DNA of 64,000 nucleotides from Sva-07 sp963747375 (GTDB lineage Bacteria > Actinomycetota > Acidimicrobiia > Acidimicrobiales > Ilumatobacteraceae): the NCBI GenBank assembly GCA_963747375.1, contig CAVVFL010000007.1:124001-188000 (forward strand), given 5' to 3'. A program made the position numbers and the translations under genes. Below are positions 1 to 9,377 of this stretch, piece after piece (within the stretch, counting starts at the first letter, position 1; the number at the start of each line of letters is the position of its first letter). The notes below the pieces were generated by a model. It was not told the origin of the DNA and did not search any database. It worked only from the letters and a program-made list of their open reading frames with translations.

Positions 1-1
1 A

Positions 2-862
2 GCGGGCTGGTACATCGAGGACTACCACCTGCTCCAAGGCGCCCGCGTCGAGGGGTACGTGGGAGCGGCCCGCCGGGCGCTGACCGCCACCGAGATCCCC
101 GTCGAGAGTTCCAAGGGCGAGTGGGGTCGCGGCCAGCACGAGCTCAACATCCGGTACGCCGACGTGCTGACGATGGCCGACCGGCACACGGTGATGAAGC
201 ACGCCATGAAGGAACTCGCCGAATCGCAGGGTCTGAGTGTCACGTTCATGGCCAAGCCGACGACCTCGGAGGCGGGCAGCAGCAGCCATCTCCACCTCAG
301 CCTGTGGGACACCGACGCCGACGCCAACGTGTTCGATGTCGGCGGCGAGCGCAGCGACGTCTTCCGCTGGTTCCTCGGCGGGTGGATGGCGGGCGCTGCC
401 GACTTCATGGTCTTCTACGCCCCGACGATCAACTCCTACAAGCGCTACGTCGACGGCTCGTGGGCCCCCACACGGATCGCCTGGTCACAGGACAACCGGA
501 CCGCCGGGTTCAGAGTCGTCGGCGACGGACCGAGCCTGCGCATCGAATGCCGGATCCCCGGAGCCGACTGCAATCCGTACCTCGCCTACACCGCGGCGCT
601 CGCCAGTGGGCTGCGCGGCATCGAGGACCGGATCGAGCCCCCGCCGAGATTCGACGGTGACGTCTATGCCGCCGCCGAGCTGCCGCGCGTGCCCACGACG
701 TTGGAGCACGCGACCGAGCGGTTCGCCCACAGCTCGTTGGTGCGCGCCGCGCTCGGCGACGAGGTGACCGACCACTTCACCACGTTCTTCCGTGTCGAAG
801 TCCAAGCGTTCCAGGCCGCCGTGACCGACTGGGAACGTCAGCGCTACTTCGAACGGATCTGA
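2..862 (+). CDS. Glutamine synthetase family protein, C-terminal part (5' end outside window)
   Basis: The reading frame is open from the window edge and lacks its N-terminus, so only the last 286 residues are seen. The catalytic-domain signatures of ATP-dependent glutamate-amine ligases are present: the stretch SKGEWGRGQHELNIRYAD early on, then KPTTSEAGSSSHLHLSLW, which holds the ATP/metal-binding histidines, and later an arginine-rich substrate region (RIECRIPGADCNPYLAY). Members of this family make glutamine or gamma-glutamyl amides such as gamma-glutamylputrescine; the N-terminal part needed to tell these apart is missing. It stands alone in front of LLM-type oxidoreductase genes and is not obviously co-operonic with a nitrogen regulator. 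Family assignment is firm, substrate is unknown. Confidence 0.85.
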   Translation, partial: AGWYIEDYHLLQGARVEGYVGAARRALTATEIPVESSKGEWGRGQHELNIRYADVLTMADRHTVMKHAMKELAESQGLSVTFMAKPTTSEAGSSSHLHLSLWDTDADANVFDVGGERSDVFRWFLGGWMAGAADFMVFYAPTINSYKRYVDGSWAPTRIAWSQDNRTAGFRVVGDGPSLRIECRIPGADCNPYLAYTAALASGLRGIEDRIEPPPRFDGDVYAAAELPRVPTTLEHATERFAHSSLVRAALGDEVTDHFTTFFRVEVQAFQAAVTDWERQRYFERI

Positions 863-909
863 CGGGCGCGTCGCCGCTCGAATCCGGCGACACCGCAGAA
901 GTCGTCGGG

Positions 910-915
910 TATGTT
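910..915 (+). promoter_or_regulatory. -10 like box TATGTT, leaderless style
   Basis: TATGTT followed by six bases and an ATG at 922. The same spacing recurs at many starts in this window. The ATG at 922 is closed by a stop after six codons, but the following gene is full of indels, so 922 may be the true start and 942 a secondary one. Confidence 0.35.
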
Positions 916-941
916 CGGTCGATGGCTGCGGGCGACTCCTG

Positions 942-2006
942 ATGTTGTCGATCGGGGTCATGAGCGTCGGCGTCGACCAGGGCTTCCTCGACTACGCACG
1001 CGAAGCCGAGCGGATGGGCGTGTCGTCGGTGTGGACCGCAGAGTTCTGGGGGCTCGACGCGTTCACTCCGCTTGGCGGCGATCGCGGCGGTGACCGACCG
1101 GATCCGGCTGGGCACGGGCATCGCACAGATCGGAGCGCGAACGCCGGCGATGATGGCGATGAACGCCATGGGCGTGCAAGCGATCTCGAACGGTCGGTTC
1201 CTGTTGGGGTTGGGCACCAGTGGTCCGCAGGTGATGGAGGGTTGGCACGGTGCAGAGTTCGCCCGGCCCGTGCAGCGAACGCGCGAGACGATCGAGATCG
1301 TCCGGATGATCGTCTCCGGTGAACGGCTCGCCTACGACGGTGAGATCTATCGGCTTCCGTTGCCCGACAGCGCCGGCGTGTCGATCCGTTCGGTCGCCAG
1401 AGTGCCGGAGATCCCGATCTACCTCGCGTCGCTCGGCCCGGCGAACCTGGCGCTCACCGGCGAGATGGCCGACGGATGGATCGGGAACTCGTTCTTCACC
1501 GACACGGCGTCGGTGTACTTCGACCAGATCAGCGCCGGAGCGCAGCGTGCGGGCCGTTCGCTCGTCGGATGTCGATCTGACCGTCGCCGTGAGCGTCGAG
1601 TTCACCGACGACGTCGACGAAGCCGGTCGCCGGCACGCTGATGGGTACGCGTTCACCTTCGGGGCGATGGGGTCGGGCTCCAAGAACTTCTACAACGACG
1701 CGTTCGCCGCGCCAGGGTTGGGGCGACGACGTCGCCGAGGTGCAACGACTGTGGCGCGAAGGCGACCGTGCGGCGGCCGCCGCCCGCGTGCCGATCGAGA
1801 TCGGCCTGGGCACCAACCTGATCGGTCCGATCGACACCGTCCGCGACCGGTTGCGCGAGTACCGCGATTGCGGCGTGAACACGCTGCGCGTGAACCCGAT
1901 CGGCAGCACCCTCGACGAACGGGTGGCCGGGCTCGGCCAGCTGATGGATCTCGTCGAGGAGATCAACGACGAGCCGGTCGACGCCGCCGAAGGAGTCCAC
2001 TCGTGA
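942..2006 (+). CDS. LLM class (F420/FMN-dependent) oxidoreductase, interrupted by about three frameshifts
   Basis: Read across frames, the gene gives a single luciferase-like monooxygenase-fold protein of about 354 residues. Its N-terminus has SIGVMSVGVDQGFLDYA, then TDRIRLGTGIAQIGARTPAMM, the family core ISNGRFLLGLGTSGPQ, and a C-terminus ending in the loop VNTLRVNPIGSTLDERVAGL. Continuity breaks near 1072, near 1563 and near 1717, each a one-base shift, and the net length stays a multiple of three. The downstream gene is a close paralogue that is intact and starts inside this stop codon (GTGA), which supports the end chosen here. Enzymes of this family oxidise or reduce diverse substrates with F420 or FMN; the substrate cannot be read from sequence. 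The shifts look like assembly indels rather than decay because the protein reads well between them. Confidence 0.7.
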
Positions 2007-3088
2007 AGGTGTCCATCTCGGTCGGCAGCGCCTACTACAACGGCGACAACTGGGACGACCTCGTCGACTACGTCTGCGCCGCCGACCGGCTCGGGGTGGA
2101 CTCGGTCTGGTCGGCCGAGGCGTGGGGCATGGAGGCCGTCGCTTCGCTCGGCTATCTCGCCGGGCGGACCGAGCACATCGGGTTGGGCAGCGGCATCATG
2201 CAGATCAGCGCCCGCACGCCTGCCACCACGGCGATGAGCGCGCTCGCGCTCGATCGGATCTCGAATGGTCGATTCCGGCTCGGCCTCGGCGTCAGCGGAC
2301 CCCAAGTGGTCGAAGGGTTGCACGGCGAGGCCTTCGCCAAGCCGCTCGAGCGGTTGCGTGAATACACCGAGATCGTGCGCATGGCCATCAACGGCGAACG
2401 GGTCGTCTACAACGGCAAGCACTATGTGCTGCCCCGCCCCGGTGGCGAGGGCAAGGCCCTCAAGCTGGCCATTCCGCCGAACCCGAACCTGCCGATCTAC
2501 CTGGCGACACTCGGTCCGAAGTCGCTCGAGCTGACCGGCGAGATCGCCGACGGCTGGATCGGCACCTCGCTGATCGCCGAACACGCCGACGTGCTCCTCG
2601 ACCCGATCCGTCGGGGGGCCGAGAACGCAGGGCGTTCCCTCGACGACATCGACCTGCAGGTCAACACCCAGCTGCACGTGTCCGACGACGTCGAATCGCT
2701 CATCGACCGGTACCGGCCGGCGATGGCCTTCACCCTCGGTGGGATGGGCTCGGCGCGGACGAACTTCTACAACTCGGCATTCTCCCGGGCCGGATTCGGC
2801 GACATCGCCGCCGAGGTCCAACGCCTCTGGGTCGACGGGGACAAGCCTGCAGCGGTCGCGGCGGTGCCGGACGAACTGGTGTTGGCCGCGTACTCGATCG
2901 GCACCGCCGACATGGTGGCCGACCGGATTCGCGCGCTCGCAGCAGCCGGCATCAACGCGGTGCGTCTCGGTCCGATCGGCCGGACGGCGGCCGAACAGAT
3001 CGCCCACCTCGAGATGGCGGTCGATCTGGTACGCAGCGCCACCGCCGCGCAACACCTGACCGGGACCGGCGGCACCCTCAGACCCTGA
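2003..3088 (+). CDS. LLM class (F420/FMN-dependent) oxidoreductase
   Basis: An intact 361-residue luciferase-like protein starting at a GTG that overlaps the previous stop. It shows the family landmarks SVWSAEAWGMEAVASLGYLA, EHIGLGSGIMQISARTPATT, and ISNGRFRLGLGVSGPQVVEG, which form the cofactor-binding barrel face. It is a tandem paralogue of the preceding gene, and both probably form one transcript. Its end overlaps by eleven bases the stop of the convergent glycosidase gene. Members use F420H2 or FMN as a redox cofactor in the cytoplasm; a role in detoxification or degradation is possible but not shown. Confidence 0.85.
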   Translation: MKVSISVGSAYYNGDNWDDLVDYVCAADRLGVDSVWSAEAWGMEAVASLGYLAGRTEHIGLGSGIMQISARTPATTAMSALALDRISNGRFRLGLGVSGPQVVEGLHGEAFAKPLERLREYTEIVRMAINGERVVYNGKHYVLPRPGGEGKALKLAIPPNPNLPIYLATLGPKSLELTGEIADGWIGTSLIAEHADVLLDPIRRGAENAGRSLDDIDLQVNTQLHVSDDVESLIDRYRPAMAFTLGGMGSARTNFYNSAFSRAGFGDIAAEVQRLWVDGDKPAAVAAVPDELVLAAYSIGTADMVADRIRALAAAGINAVRLGPIGRTAAEQIAHLEMAVDLVRSATAAQHLTGTGGTLRP

Positions 3089-4619
3089 CGCGCAGAACGA
3101 CTGCCTCGTTCGGCTCGAGCACCTCACGCGTCGTGTTGTCTCCGGCCGTCGCGAGCAGCACGTCGGCCTCGCTCAGATCGTCGGGCCACGTGATGGGTCT
3201 CGTCGGAGAAGTTGACGACCACGGTGATCACCTCGTCGTCGCCTCGCCGCTCGAAGCGCATCAGGGATCCGTCGGATTCCGCGATGGGCATCGAACCGCG
3301 GCGCAAGGCCTCGTGGTCACGACGCATCCGGAGCAGCTCCCGGTACAGCGAATGCATCGACGACGGAACACCGACCTGCAGATCGGCCGAGTGCGTCGAC
3401 AGCGTTCGCCGGGAACGGCAACCACGGACGCACGGGCCAGCCGTGGCCCGTGTCGTCGTTGCCGTCGGCGGTCCACGGGATCGGCGCACGGCATCCGTCG
3501 CGACCGTCGGGGTCGACGATTCGATCGATCGGGATGACGGCGTCCTCCAGCCCCAATTCCTCACCGGCGTAGAGGAACGGAGTGCCACGTGCGGTCAACG
3601 CGAGGACCGCCGCGGCTCGAGCGCGACGCCTCGTCGCCGTAGCGCGTGCGATGACGGACCCGGTCGTGATTCGACAGCACGAACGTCGGCCAGCGTGGTT
3701 CGGCGAAGTCGGCCTCCATCTTCGACAGTGCGGCGTGAATCGGTCCGATCTCCCAGGGCGAGTGCAACGGTCGGAAGTCGAACGACAGGTGCAGCTCCGG
3801 CCCATCCGGATCGCCGACGTACGACGCACTCTCACCGTCTCGCAGCAGATACACCTCCCCCACCATCATCGGCTGGTGGTCGTAGCTGTCGAGCAGCGCC
3901 CTGATTCGGCGGAGCAGCTCGTGGCCCAGCGGCCGGTCGGTCGCCAGCAGCGGGAACTTCCAGAACGGATCGGGCAGATCGGGGACGTCGGTGCCCTTGC
4001 CGATCAGATTGACCACGTCGGCCCGAAAGCCGTCGACGCCACGATCGAGCCAGTACCGCAACGTGGCGTGCATCGCCTCCTCGACGTCGGGATTCGACCA
4101 GTTGAGGTCGGGTTGTTCCGCGAGGAACAGGTGCAGGTACGACTGGTCGGTCGCGTCATCGTGCGTCCATGCCGGCACCTGCTTGAACATCGAGTTCCAG
4201 TTGTTCGGCGGTGAACCGTCGGCGAGCCGGTCCTTCCACACGTACCAGTCGCGTCTCGGGTTGTCGCGCGACGACCGGGACTCGACGAACCAGGGATGCT
4301 GATCCGACGTGTGGTTGGGCACCCAGTCGAGAAGCAGTCGCAGACCGCGCTGGTGGCACCCGGCGACGAGGTCGTCGAAGTCGGCGTCGGTGCCGAACAC
4401 CGGATCGATGCCGCAGTAGTCCGCCACGTCGTAGCCGAAGTCACGCATCGGCGAGACGAAGATCGGCGACAGCCACAGTGCGTCCACCCCGAGGTCGGCC
4501 AGGTAGTCGAGCTTGCCGGTGATACCGCGGAGGTCACCGACGCCGTCGCCGTTCGAGTCGGCGAACGATCGTGGATAGATCTGGTACACGACCGCGTCGC
4601 GCCACCATGGAGTGGTCAT
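3078..4619 (-). CDS. GH13 alpha-glucosidase / oligo-1,6-glucosidase, with about three frameshifts
   Basis: The protein begins MTTPWWRDAVVYQIYPRSF, the typical start of oligo-1,6-glucosidase-type GH13 enzymes, which hydrolyse alpha-linked glucosides. The four conserved GH13 regions are visible: DWVPNHTS, GFRADVVN with the nucleophile Asp, MVGEVYLL with the acid/base Glu, and FVLSNHD with the transition-state Asp. After region IV the frame shifts near 3630, again near 3400 and near 3190; read across, the C-terminal beta domain continues (TPFLYAGEELGLEDAV, then SLYRELLRMRRDHEALRRG, then TTREVLEPNEAVVLRVRV and a stop). Total span of 514 codons matches the usual family length of 500-560. It diverges from a GH92 gene across a palindromic repeat, so the two may serve glycan use together. 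Confidence 0.8.
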
Positions 4620-4649
4620 CGCAACATTCTGACCCGAAGCCACACAACC

Positions 4650-4702
4650 CCGAAATTCTCCTGGCGGTGCGCGCTGAGCGCGCACGACCAGGAGAATTTC
4701 GG
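4650..4702. repeat. Dispersed palindrome, copy 1 (GAAATTC family, CTCC type)
   Basis: Perfect 15-base outer arms (CCGAAATTCTCCTGG / CCAGGAGAATTTCGG) enclose a second perfect 8-base hairpin (GTGCGCGC / GCGCGCAC) with loop TGA. It sits between two divergent glycosidase genes. Confidence 0.85.
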
Positions 4703-4771
4703 CGGTGGTCCCGTCGCCACACGGCTCGCTCGGTTCACCACGCTGAAACACGCGCTGGAACATTCGTTTCC

Positions 4772-4777
4772 TACCGT
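4772..4777 (+). promoter_or_regulatory. -10 like box TACCGT, leaderless style
   Basis: TACCGT lies six bases before the ATG of the GH92 gene. No ribosome-binding site fits in the gap, so the transcript probably starts at or near the start codon. Confidence 0.45.
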
Positions 4778-4783
4778 ACGTCG

Positions 4784-6995
4784 ATGATCGACGCCGTCGA
4801 CCCGTTCATCGGTACCGACATCACGTCGCTGCCCGTTCCGCACGGACTCGCTGCCACGTGGTGGTGGCCGAAGCCGCAGGTCGGCAACACCCATCCCGGT
4901 GCCGTCTCACCGTTCGGGATGGTGTCGGCGTGCGCCTATTCAGGCGCCTATCCCACCGGGTACGGCGTCCACGAACTCAACACCGAGGGTGTTCCGACGG
5001 CGCTCCACGACCGGCTCGTCGCCTCCGGGTTCACCCACTTCCAGCAGTCGGGCACCGGCGCGATCCGCAAGTACTACAACTACTTCCGGGTGTCGCCGAT
5101 GCTGGATCCGCTCGACGAACTCGGCACCGTGTGGACGCTCCGCGACGAGTCGGCCAGCCCCGGCTACTACGCCACGATGCTCGGCTCGGGCATCCGCTGC
5201 GAACTGACCGTCGGCCCCAAGAGCGCCGTGCACCGGTACACGTTCCCCGCCCACGACGATGCCCGGCTCGTCATCGACTTCTCACTCGGTGGCCTGGCGA
5301 TCGAACACGGCCGCACCGTGCCCACCCGAGCGCACCTGCGCACACTCGAACCGGGCGTGTCGCAGGGCCAGGTGATGGTGGAGGGTGCGCCGCTGTCGGT
5401 CCACATCGAGTGCGACACCGCCGAGTGGCGCCAGATGCTCTGGTACGACAAGCGGCTGATGCCGGGCGGCACGCAGCTCGACTTCGACTCGATTCGCCCC
5501 ACCACGCTGCGCCCGTTCGGCCTCCTGCTGCGCGGCCCCACCCGAGCGGGACAGACCGTCGAGCTGCGGTTCGGGTTCTCGCTGCGTGGCGTCGAGCAGG
5601 CGCGAGCCAACCTGTATGCCGACTGCGGCGACGACCGGTCGAGCTTCGAGTCACGTCGCTCCGTAACCCGGACGTCGTGGTCGCGGGAACTCGATGCGAT
5701 CCGCGTCGAGACCGCCTCGAGCGAGCGCCAAACCGTCTTCTCCACGGCGCTCTACCACTCGCTGATCAAACCGTGCTTCGCCCATGACGAGAGCCCGTTC
5801 TGGCCGGCCGACGGCCCGTTCGTGTTCGACATCGCGACGATGTGGGACATCTACCGGACTCAGCTCCCCCTGCTGAGCGCACTCGACCCGAAACGAGCCG
5901 TGGAGCTCGCTACGGCGCTCATCCTGGTGTGCGAGGAGGAGGGCAACCTCCCGATCGGCTACCGCATGGCGCGCGGGGCCGACCGGTTCTCGCGACAGGG
6001 CAGCGCGCTCGCCCACACGTTCCTCGCCGATGTCTGCGAACTCGGCCTGCCGGGCATCGACTGGGACTGGGCACTGGTGCACATGCACAACGACCTGCGA
6101 CGCAACTACGGCGAGGAGTTCCTGGAACGAGGGATCGCGCACCCCATCACGCACACGCTCGACATCGCCTTCGGCTATCACTGCACGGCGAAGGTCGCCC
6201 GCCATCTCGGTGACCACACACTCGCCGACCAGCTCGACGTGCTCGCCGGCCGATGGGTGCGGGCGTTCGACCCGGAGACCGGGCTCCTCGTCGACTCGAC
6301 GTTCTACGAGGGAGGCCGGTGGAACTATTCCTTCCGTCTCCTGCACGACATGGCGGCCCGCATCGAGTTGGCGGGCGGGGAGGAACGTTTCGCCGCGCTG
6401 CTCGACCGGTTCTTCGGCTTCGATCAACCACCGGTCAAGCAGATGGGCATGGCACCCGACGCCGAGACCCTGGCCGCCGGCTACGCCCTCGATCGATTCG
6501 AGGGCCTCAACAACGAGCCCGACATGGAGGCGCCATGGGCCTACCACTACGTGGGTCGACCGGGACGAACTGCCGAGATCGTGCACGCCGCAGTGAACAA
6601 TCAGTTCGGCACGGGACGCGGTGGGCTGCCCGGCAACGACGACTCCGGCGGCCTGAGCTCTTGGTACGTGTGGGCGTCGCTCGGGTTGTTTCCCGTTGCC
6701 GGCCAGAATCTGCTGTTCGTCAACGCGCCGTCGTTCGCCCACAGCCGCATCGACGTCGGCACCGCATCGTTCGTGATCGAGACCACCGGGTTCGTCGAAC
6801 CGGAGGCGGACGGGCCCGCCCAGTACGTCCGCAGCGCGACGCTGAACGGCACGCCGCTCGCCCGCACGTGGATCACCGGCACCGAACTCCACGCCGGCGG
6901 AACCCTGCATCTCGAACTCGGTGGTGAGCCGAGCGACTGGGGCACCAGCGAGCGACCGCCATCGGGTGTCGACGCGTCGGGCGGCGGATTCGTGA
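4784..6995 (+). CDS. GH92 family alpha-mannosidase
   Basis: The protein starts MIDAVDPFIGTD and soon shows GNTHPGAVSPFGMVSACAYSG, both hallmark N-terminal blocks of GH92, a calcium-dependent exo-alpha-mannosidase family. The catalytic half carries NNEPDMEAPWAYHYVGRPG and GLPGNDDSGGLSSWYVWASL, the strongest GH92 signature, with the conserved acidic residues. No signal peptide is seen, so it may be cytoplasmic. The frame does not stop where the family normally ends (after SDWGTSERPPS) but runs straight into a glycosyltransferase. A GTGA overlap at 6992-6995 suggests that the real stop is at 6993-6995 in the next frame, hidden by an indel just upstream. A genuine fusion cannot be excluded. Confidence 0.8.
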
Positions 6996-8286
6996 CGGCC
7001 CGACCATCGCCCACTCGCCGGCTGGTGATCGTCGTGCGCGCCGACCCCGTGATCTGCGGGCATTCCGGTGAGGCCCGCAACCTTGCCGAAGTCGCCCTGC
7101 ACCGGGGATTCGACGACGTCCGCATCGTCACGTGGCCGATTCCGACGCTCCAGGCGGCCGGGCTCCCGCTCAAACCGCTCGATTCCGTGCTCCCCTACAG
7201 CGCCGGGATCACCGTCGAGCGGCCCGATCCGGTCGGCGACTACAAGGTGCCCGACGCCCGCTACTACGCGGGGATCGTGGGTCGCCTCGTCGAACTGTTC
7301 ACCGACGGCGTCCCGACGGTGTGCATGTCGTTGTACCTCACGCCGCACGCAACGGCGGTGAACGACGCCCGCGCCGTTGCGACGGCGACCGGGCTCCCGA
7401 TCGAATCTCGTCACGATCGCAGAGGCGGTGGGTTCCGACATCACCAACGTCGTACGAACGTCGGTCGAGGAGGGTCTGTTCGGCGCCGCGGCCCAGGTGT
7501 TCACGACGTACCTCGGCAACGACCACTGCGTGGCCGTGTCGGAGTACACCAAGGAGCTGATCGTCGAGTCGGCGGCAATGATCGACGCCCGACACGGCAC
7601 GACCTTCGCGACACAGTGCGCCGAGCGGGTGGCGATCTCGTACCCGGCGATCGACAGTCGCCGATTCGTCGACGTCGATCGCAGTCAGCTGTCCGAGAGG
7701 CTGGCGCGACGCGGTCTCGACAGCGACGGCTACGTCCTGTTCCTGTCACGAGTCACCAAGGCCAAGGGCGTCGACGACCTCATCGACGGCTACGCCGCCA
7801 GCCACAGCGCCGATCGGGTTCCCCTCGTGATCGCCGGGACCGGACCCGAGGCCGAGACCCTGCGCGCCCGGCGCGGCGTCGTCCTCGGCGTCGTCACGCA
7901 TCGTGTTCCTGGACGACGTCGATGACGACGAGAAGGTCTTCCTGATGGCGGGCAGCGCTGCGTACGTTCTCGCCAGCAAGCCGCGGCCGGAATTCGTCGA
8001 GACGTTCGGTATCGCCCTCGTCGAGACGATGCTGGCGGGCGGCGGGCCGGTCATCACCACCGCGACCGGCGGCATCCTCGAAGCGGTCGGCGACCACGCC
8101 ACGATCGTCCCCGCAGGCGATCCTGTCAGCATCGCGAAGGCACTCGACGACGCGATCATCCGCACCTCACCCGACGAACGCGTCGCTCGCGCCGCGGCTG
8201 CTCGCACCCATGCGCTGCAGTTCGACCGCATCACCGTCTTCGACACCCTCTTCGACCGTCTCACCGACAGCACCGCCGCCGCCTGA
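6992..8286 (+). CDS. GT4-like glycosyltransferase, with about two frameshifts
   Basis: From the GTG in the GTGA overlap the protein reads as a retaining GT-B glycosyltransferase. The N-terminal Rossmann half contains VIVVRADPVICGHSGEARNL; near 7400 the frame shifts to NLVTIAEAVGSDITNVVRTS, and near 7880 to VFLDDVDDDEKVFLMAGSA. The C-terminal half has LFLSRVTKAKGVDDLI and the donor-binding E-x7-E loop (EFVETFGIALVETMLAGGG) typical of GT4. About 430 residues is normal for the family. Donor and acceptor are unknown. Being coupled to a mannosidase, it may act in synthesis or remodelling of a mannose-type glycan or glucoside, which is inference only. Confidence 0.7.
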
Positions 8287-8305
8287 CCCCCTCCCACCCG
8301 CCACA

Positions 8306-8362
8306 CCCCGAAATTCTCCTGGCGGTGCGCGGATAGCGCGGACGCCCAGGAGAATTTCGGGG
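8306..8362. repeat. Dispersed palindrome, copy 2 (GAAATTC family, CTCC type)
   Basis: Perfect 17-base arms CCCCGAAATTCTCCTGG / CCAGGAGAATTTCGGGG around a GC-rich centre with an imperfect inner stem. It lies between the convergent glycosyltransferase and nitroreductase genes, where it could also end transcription. Confidence 0.85.
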
Positions 8363-8383
8363 TTTGGAGTGACGTCAGTTGGG

Positions 8384-9035
8384 TCAGACGAATCTGGCGA
8401 AGACGGCGAGGGGTTCGCGGTCGGTGGTGAGCGAGTTGATCGGTGCGTCCGGGTCGGCGTGTCCGATGGCGACACCGCAGAAGATGCGCTCCTGCGGTGG
8501 GGCACCGACGAACTCGCTGACGGCGTTCTCGTACACCGCCCACGCCTCCTGAGGGCAGGTGTCGATTCCGGCCTCTTGCGCGAGCAGCATGAACGTCTGC
8601 AGGAACATGCCGAGGTCGGACCACTGAGGCGGTCCCATGATGCGGTCGATGAAGCAGAAGATCGCCGCCGGCGCGCCGAAGAAGTCGAGGTTCTTGGCGA
8701 ACTGCGCGAACCGTCCCGGCCTTGTCGTCGCGCTCGATGCCGATCGTGGCGTACATCTCCTCGCCGATCTTGTACCGCGACGACCGGTACGGCTCGTGAA
8801 GTGGCGACGGGTAGATGTCGTAGGCCGGCGCCTCGACGGGTCGGTCGGCGAGAAACGCTCGGAACCGGGCCATCGAGTCGCCGTTCACGACGTAGATCCG
8901 CCACGGCTGGACGTTCCCACCCGAGGGGGCTCGCGACGCGGTCGTGAGCAACTCCGCGATCGTCTCGTCGCTGATCGGGTCGGGCAGGAATGCCCGAACC
9001 GACTTGCGGGCGTGCACGGCATCGGTCACGTTCAT
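8384..9035 (-). CDS. Nitroreductase family protein, one frameshift
   Basis: The N-terminus MNVTDAVHARKSVRAFLPD followed by ASRAPSGGNVQPWRIYVV is the FMN-binding block of the nitroreductase fold. The frame breaks near 8715, after IGIERDDKAG, and resumes with MGPPQWSDLGMFLQTFMLLA and a C-terminal ERIFCGVAIGHADPDAPINS, a typical family ending. Length of about 216 residues is usual. These homodimeric FMN enzymes reduce nitro groups, quinones or flavins with NAD(P)H. The start codon overlaps the stop of a damaged lipoprotein gene on the same strand (ATGA), suggesting a small operon. Confidence 0.78.
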
Positions 9036-9305
9036 GTCGGCAGTCTGGTGGCCCGTCGCCGTGCCGACCGAACCCACGTGCGTCGATCATTGAATTCTTG
9101 GAGCGTCGCGTCCTCGACGCCGCAGCCGCGCTCGACAACTTCCCCGCCATCGGCGAGCGATGACAGCTGGTTGGATGCCGACGACACTGTGGCAACCACG
9201 GTGATCTCCTACGACGCGGGGGTCCGCTCGTCGCTGCCGCAACCGGCGATCGTAACCAGGACCAGCGCCGCGGCGGCGCAGATGGGAACCCGAACGCACG
9301 GACAT
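9032..9305 (-). pseudogene. Small lipoprotein gene, disrupted
   Basis: On the minus strand an ATG-initiated MSVRS continues, after a one-base shift near 9285, into VPICAAAALVLVTIAGCGSD, a clear lipoprotein signal peptide with lipobox and modifiable Cys. The mature part runs only to ERTPAS and meets a TAG at 9209-9211. Past it the same frame gives a plausible secreted sequence (EITVVATVSSASNQLSSLAD, then ERGCGVEDATLQEFNDRRT) and ends at a TGA overlapping the nitroreductase ATG. Either two sequencing errors or real decay explains the stop and shift. Function is unknown; the call rests on the signal peptide and the coupled end. Confidence 0.4.
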
Positions 9306-9365
9306 GTACCTGCTGTTCAGCAATCGACCGATGCGTTCGGCCGAATTCGTCGAGGCGCACTGTCG

Positions 9366-9371
9366 TAGGTT
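9366..9371 (+). promoter_or_regulatory. -10 like box TAGGTT, leaderless style
   Basis: TAGGTT ends six bases before the ATG of the metallo-hydrolase gene, with no room for a ribosome-binding site. Confidence 0.45.
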
Positions 9372-9377
9372 CGACGC

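Noticed and set aside
942..2006. First LLM gene as a true pseudogene
   Set aside because: Protein quality is high between shifts, total length is a multiple of three, and similar shifts hit essential genes in the same window.
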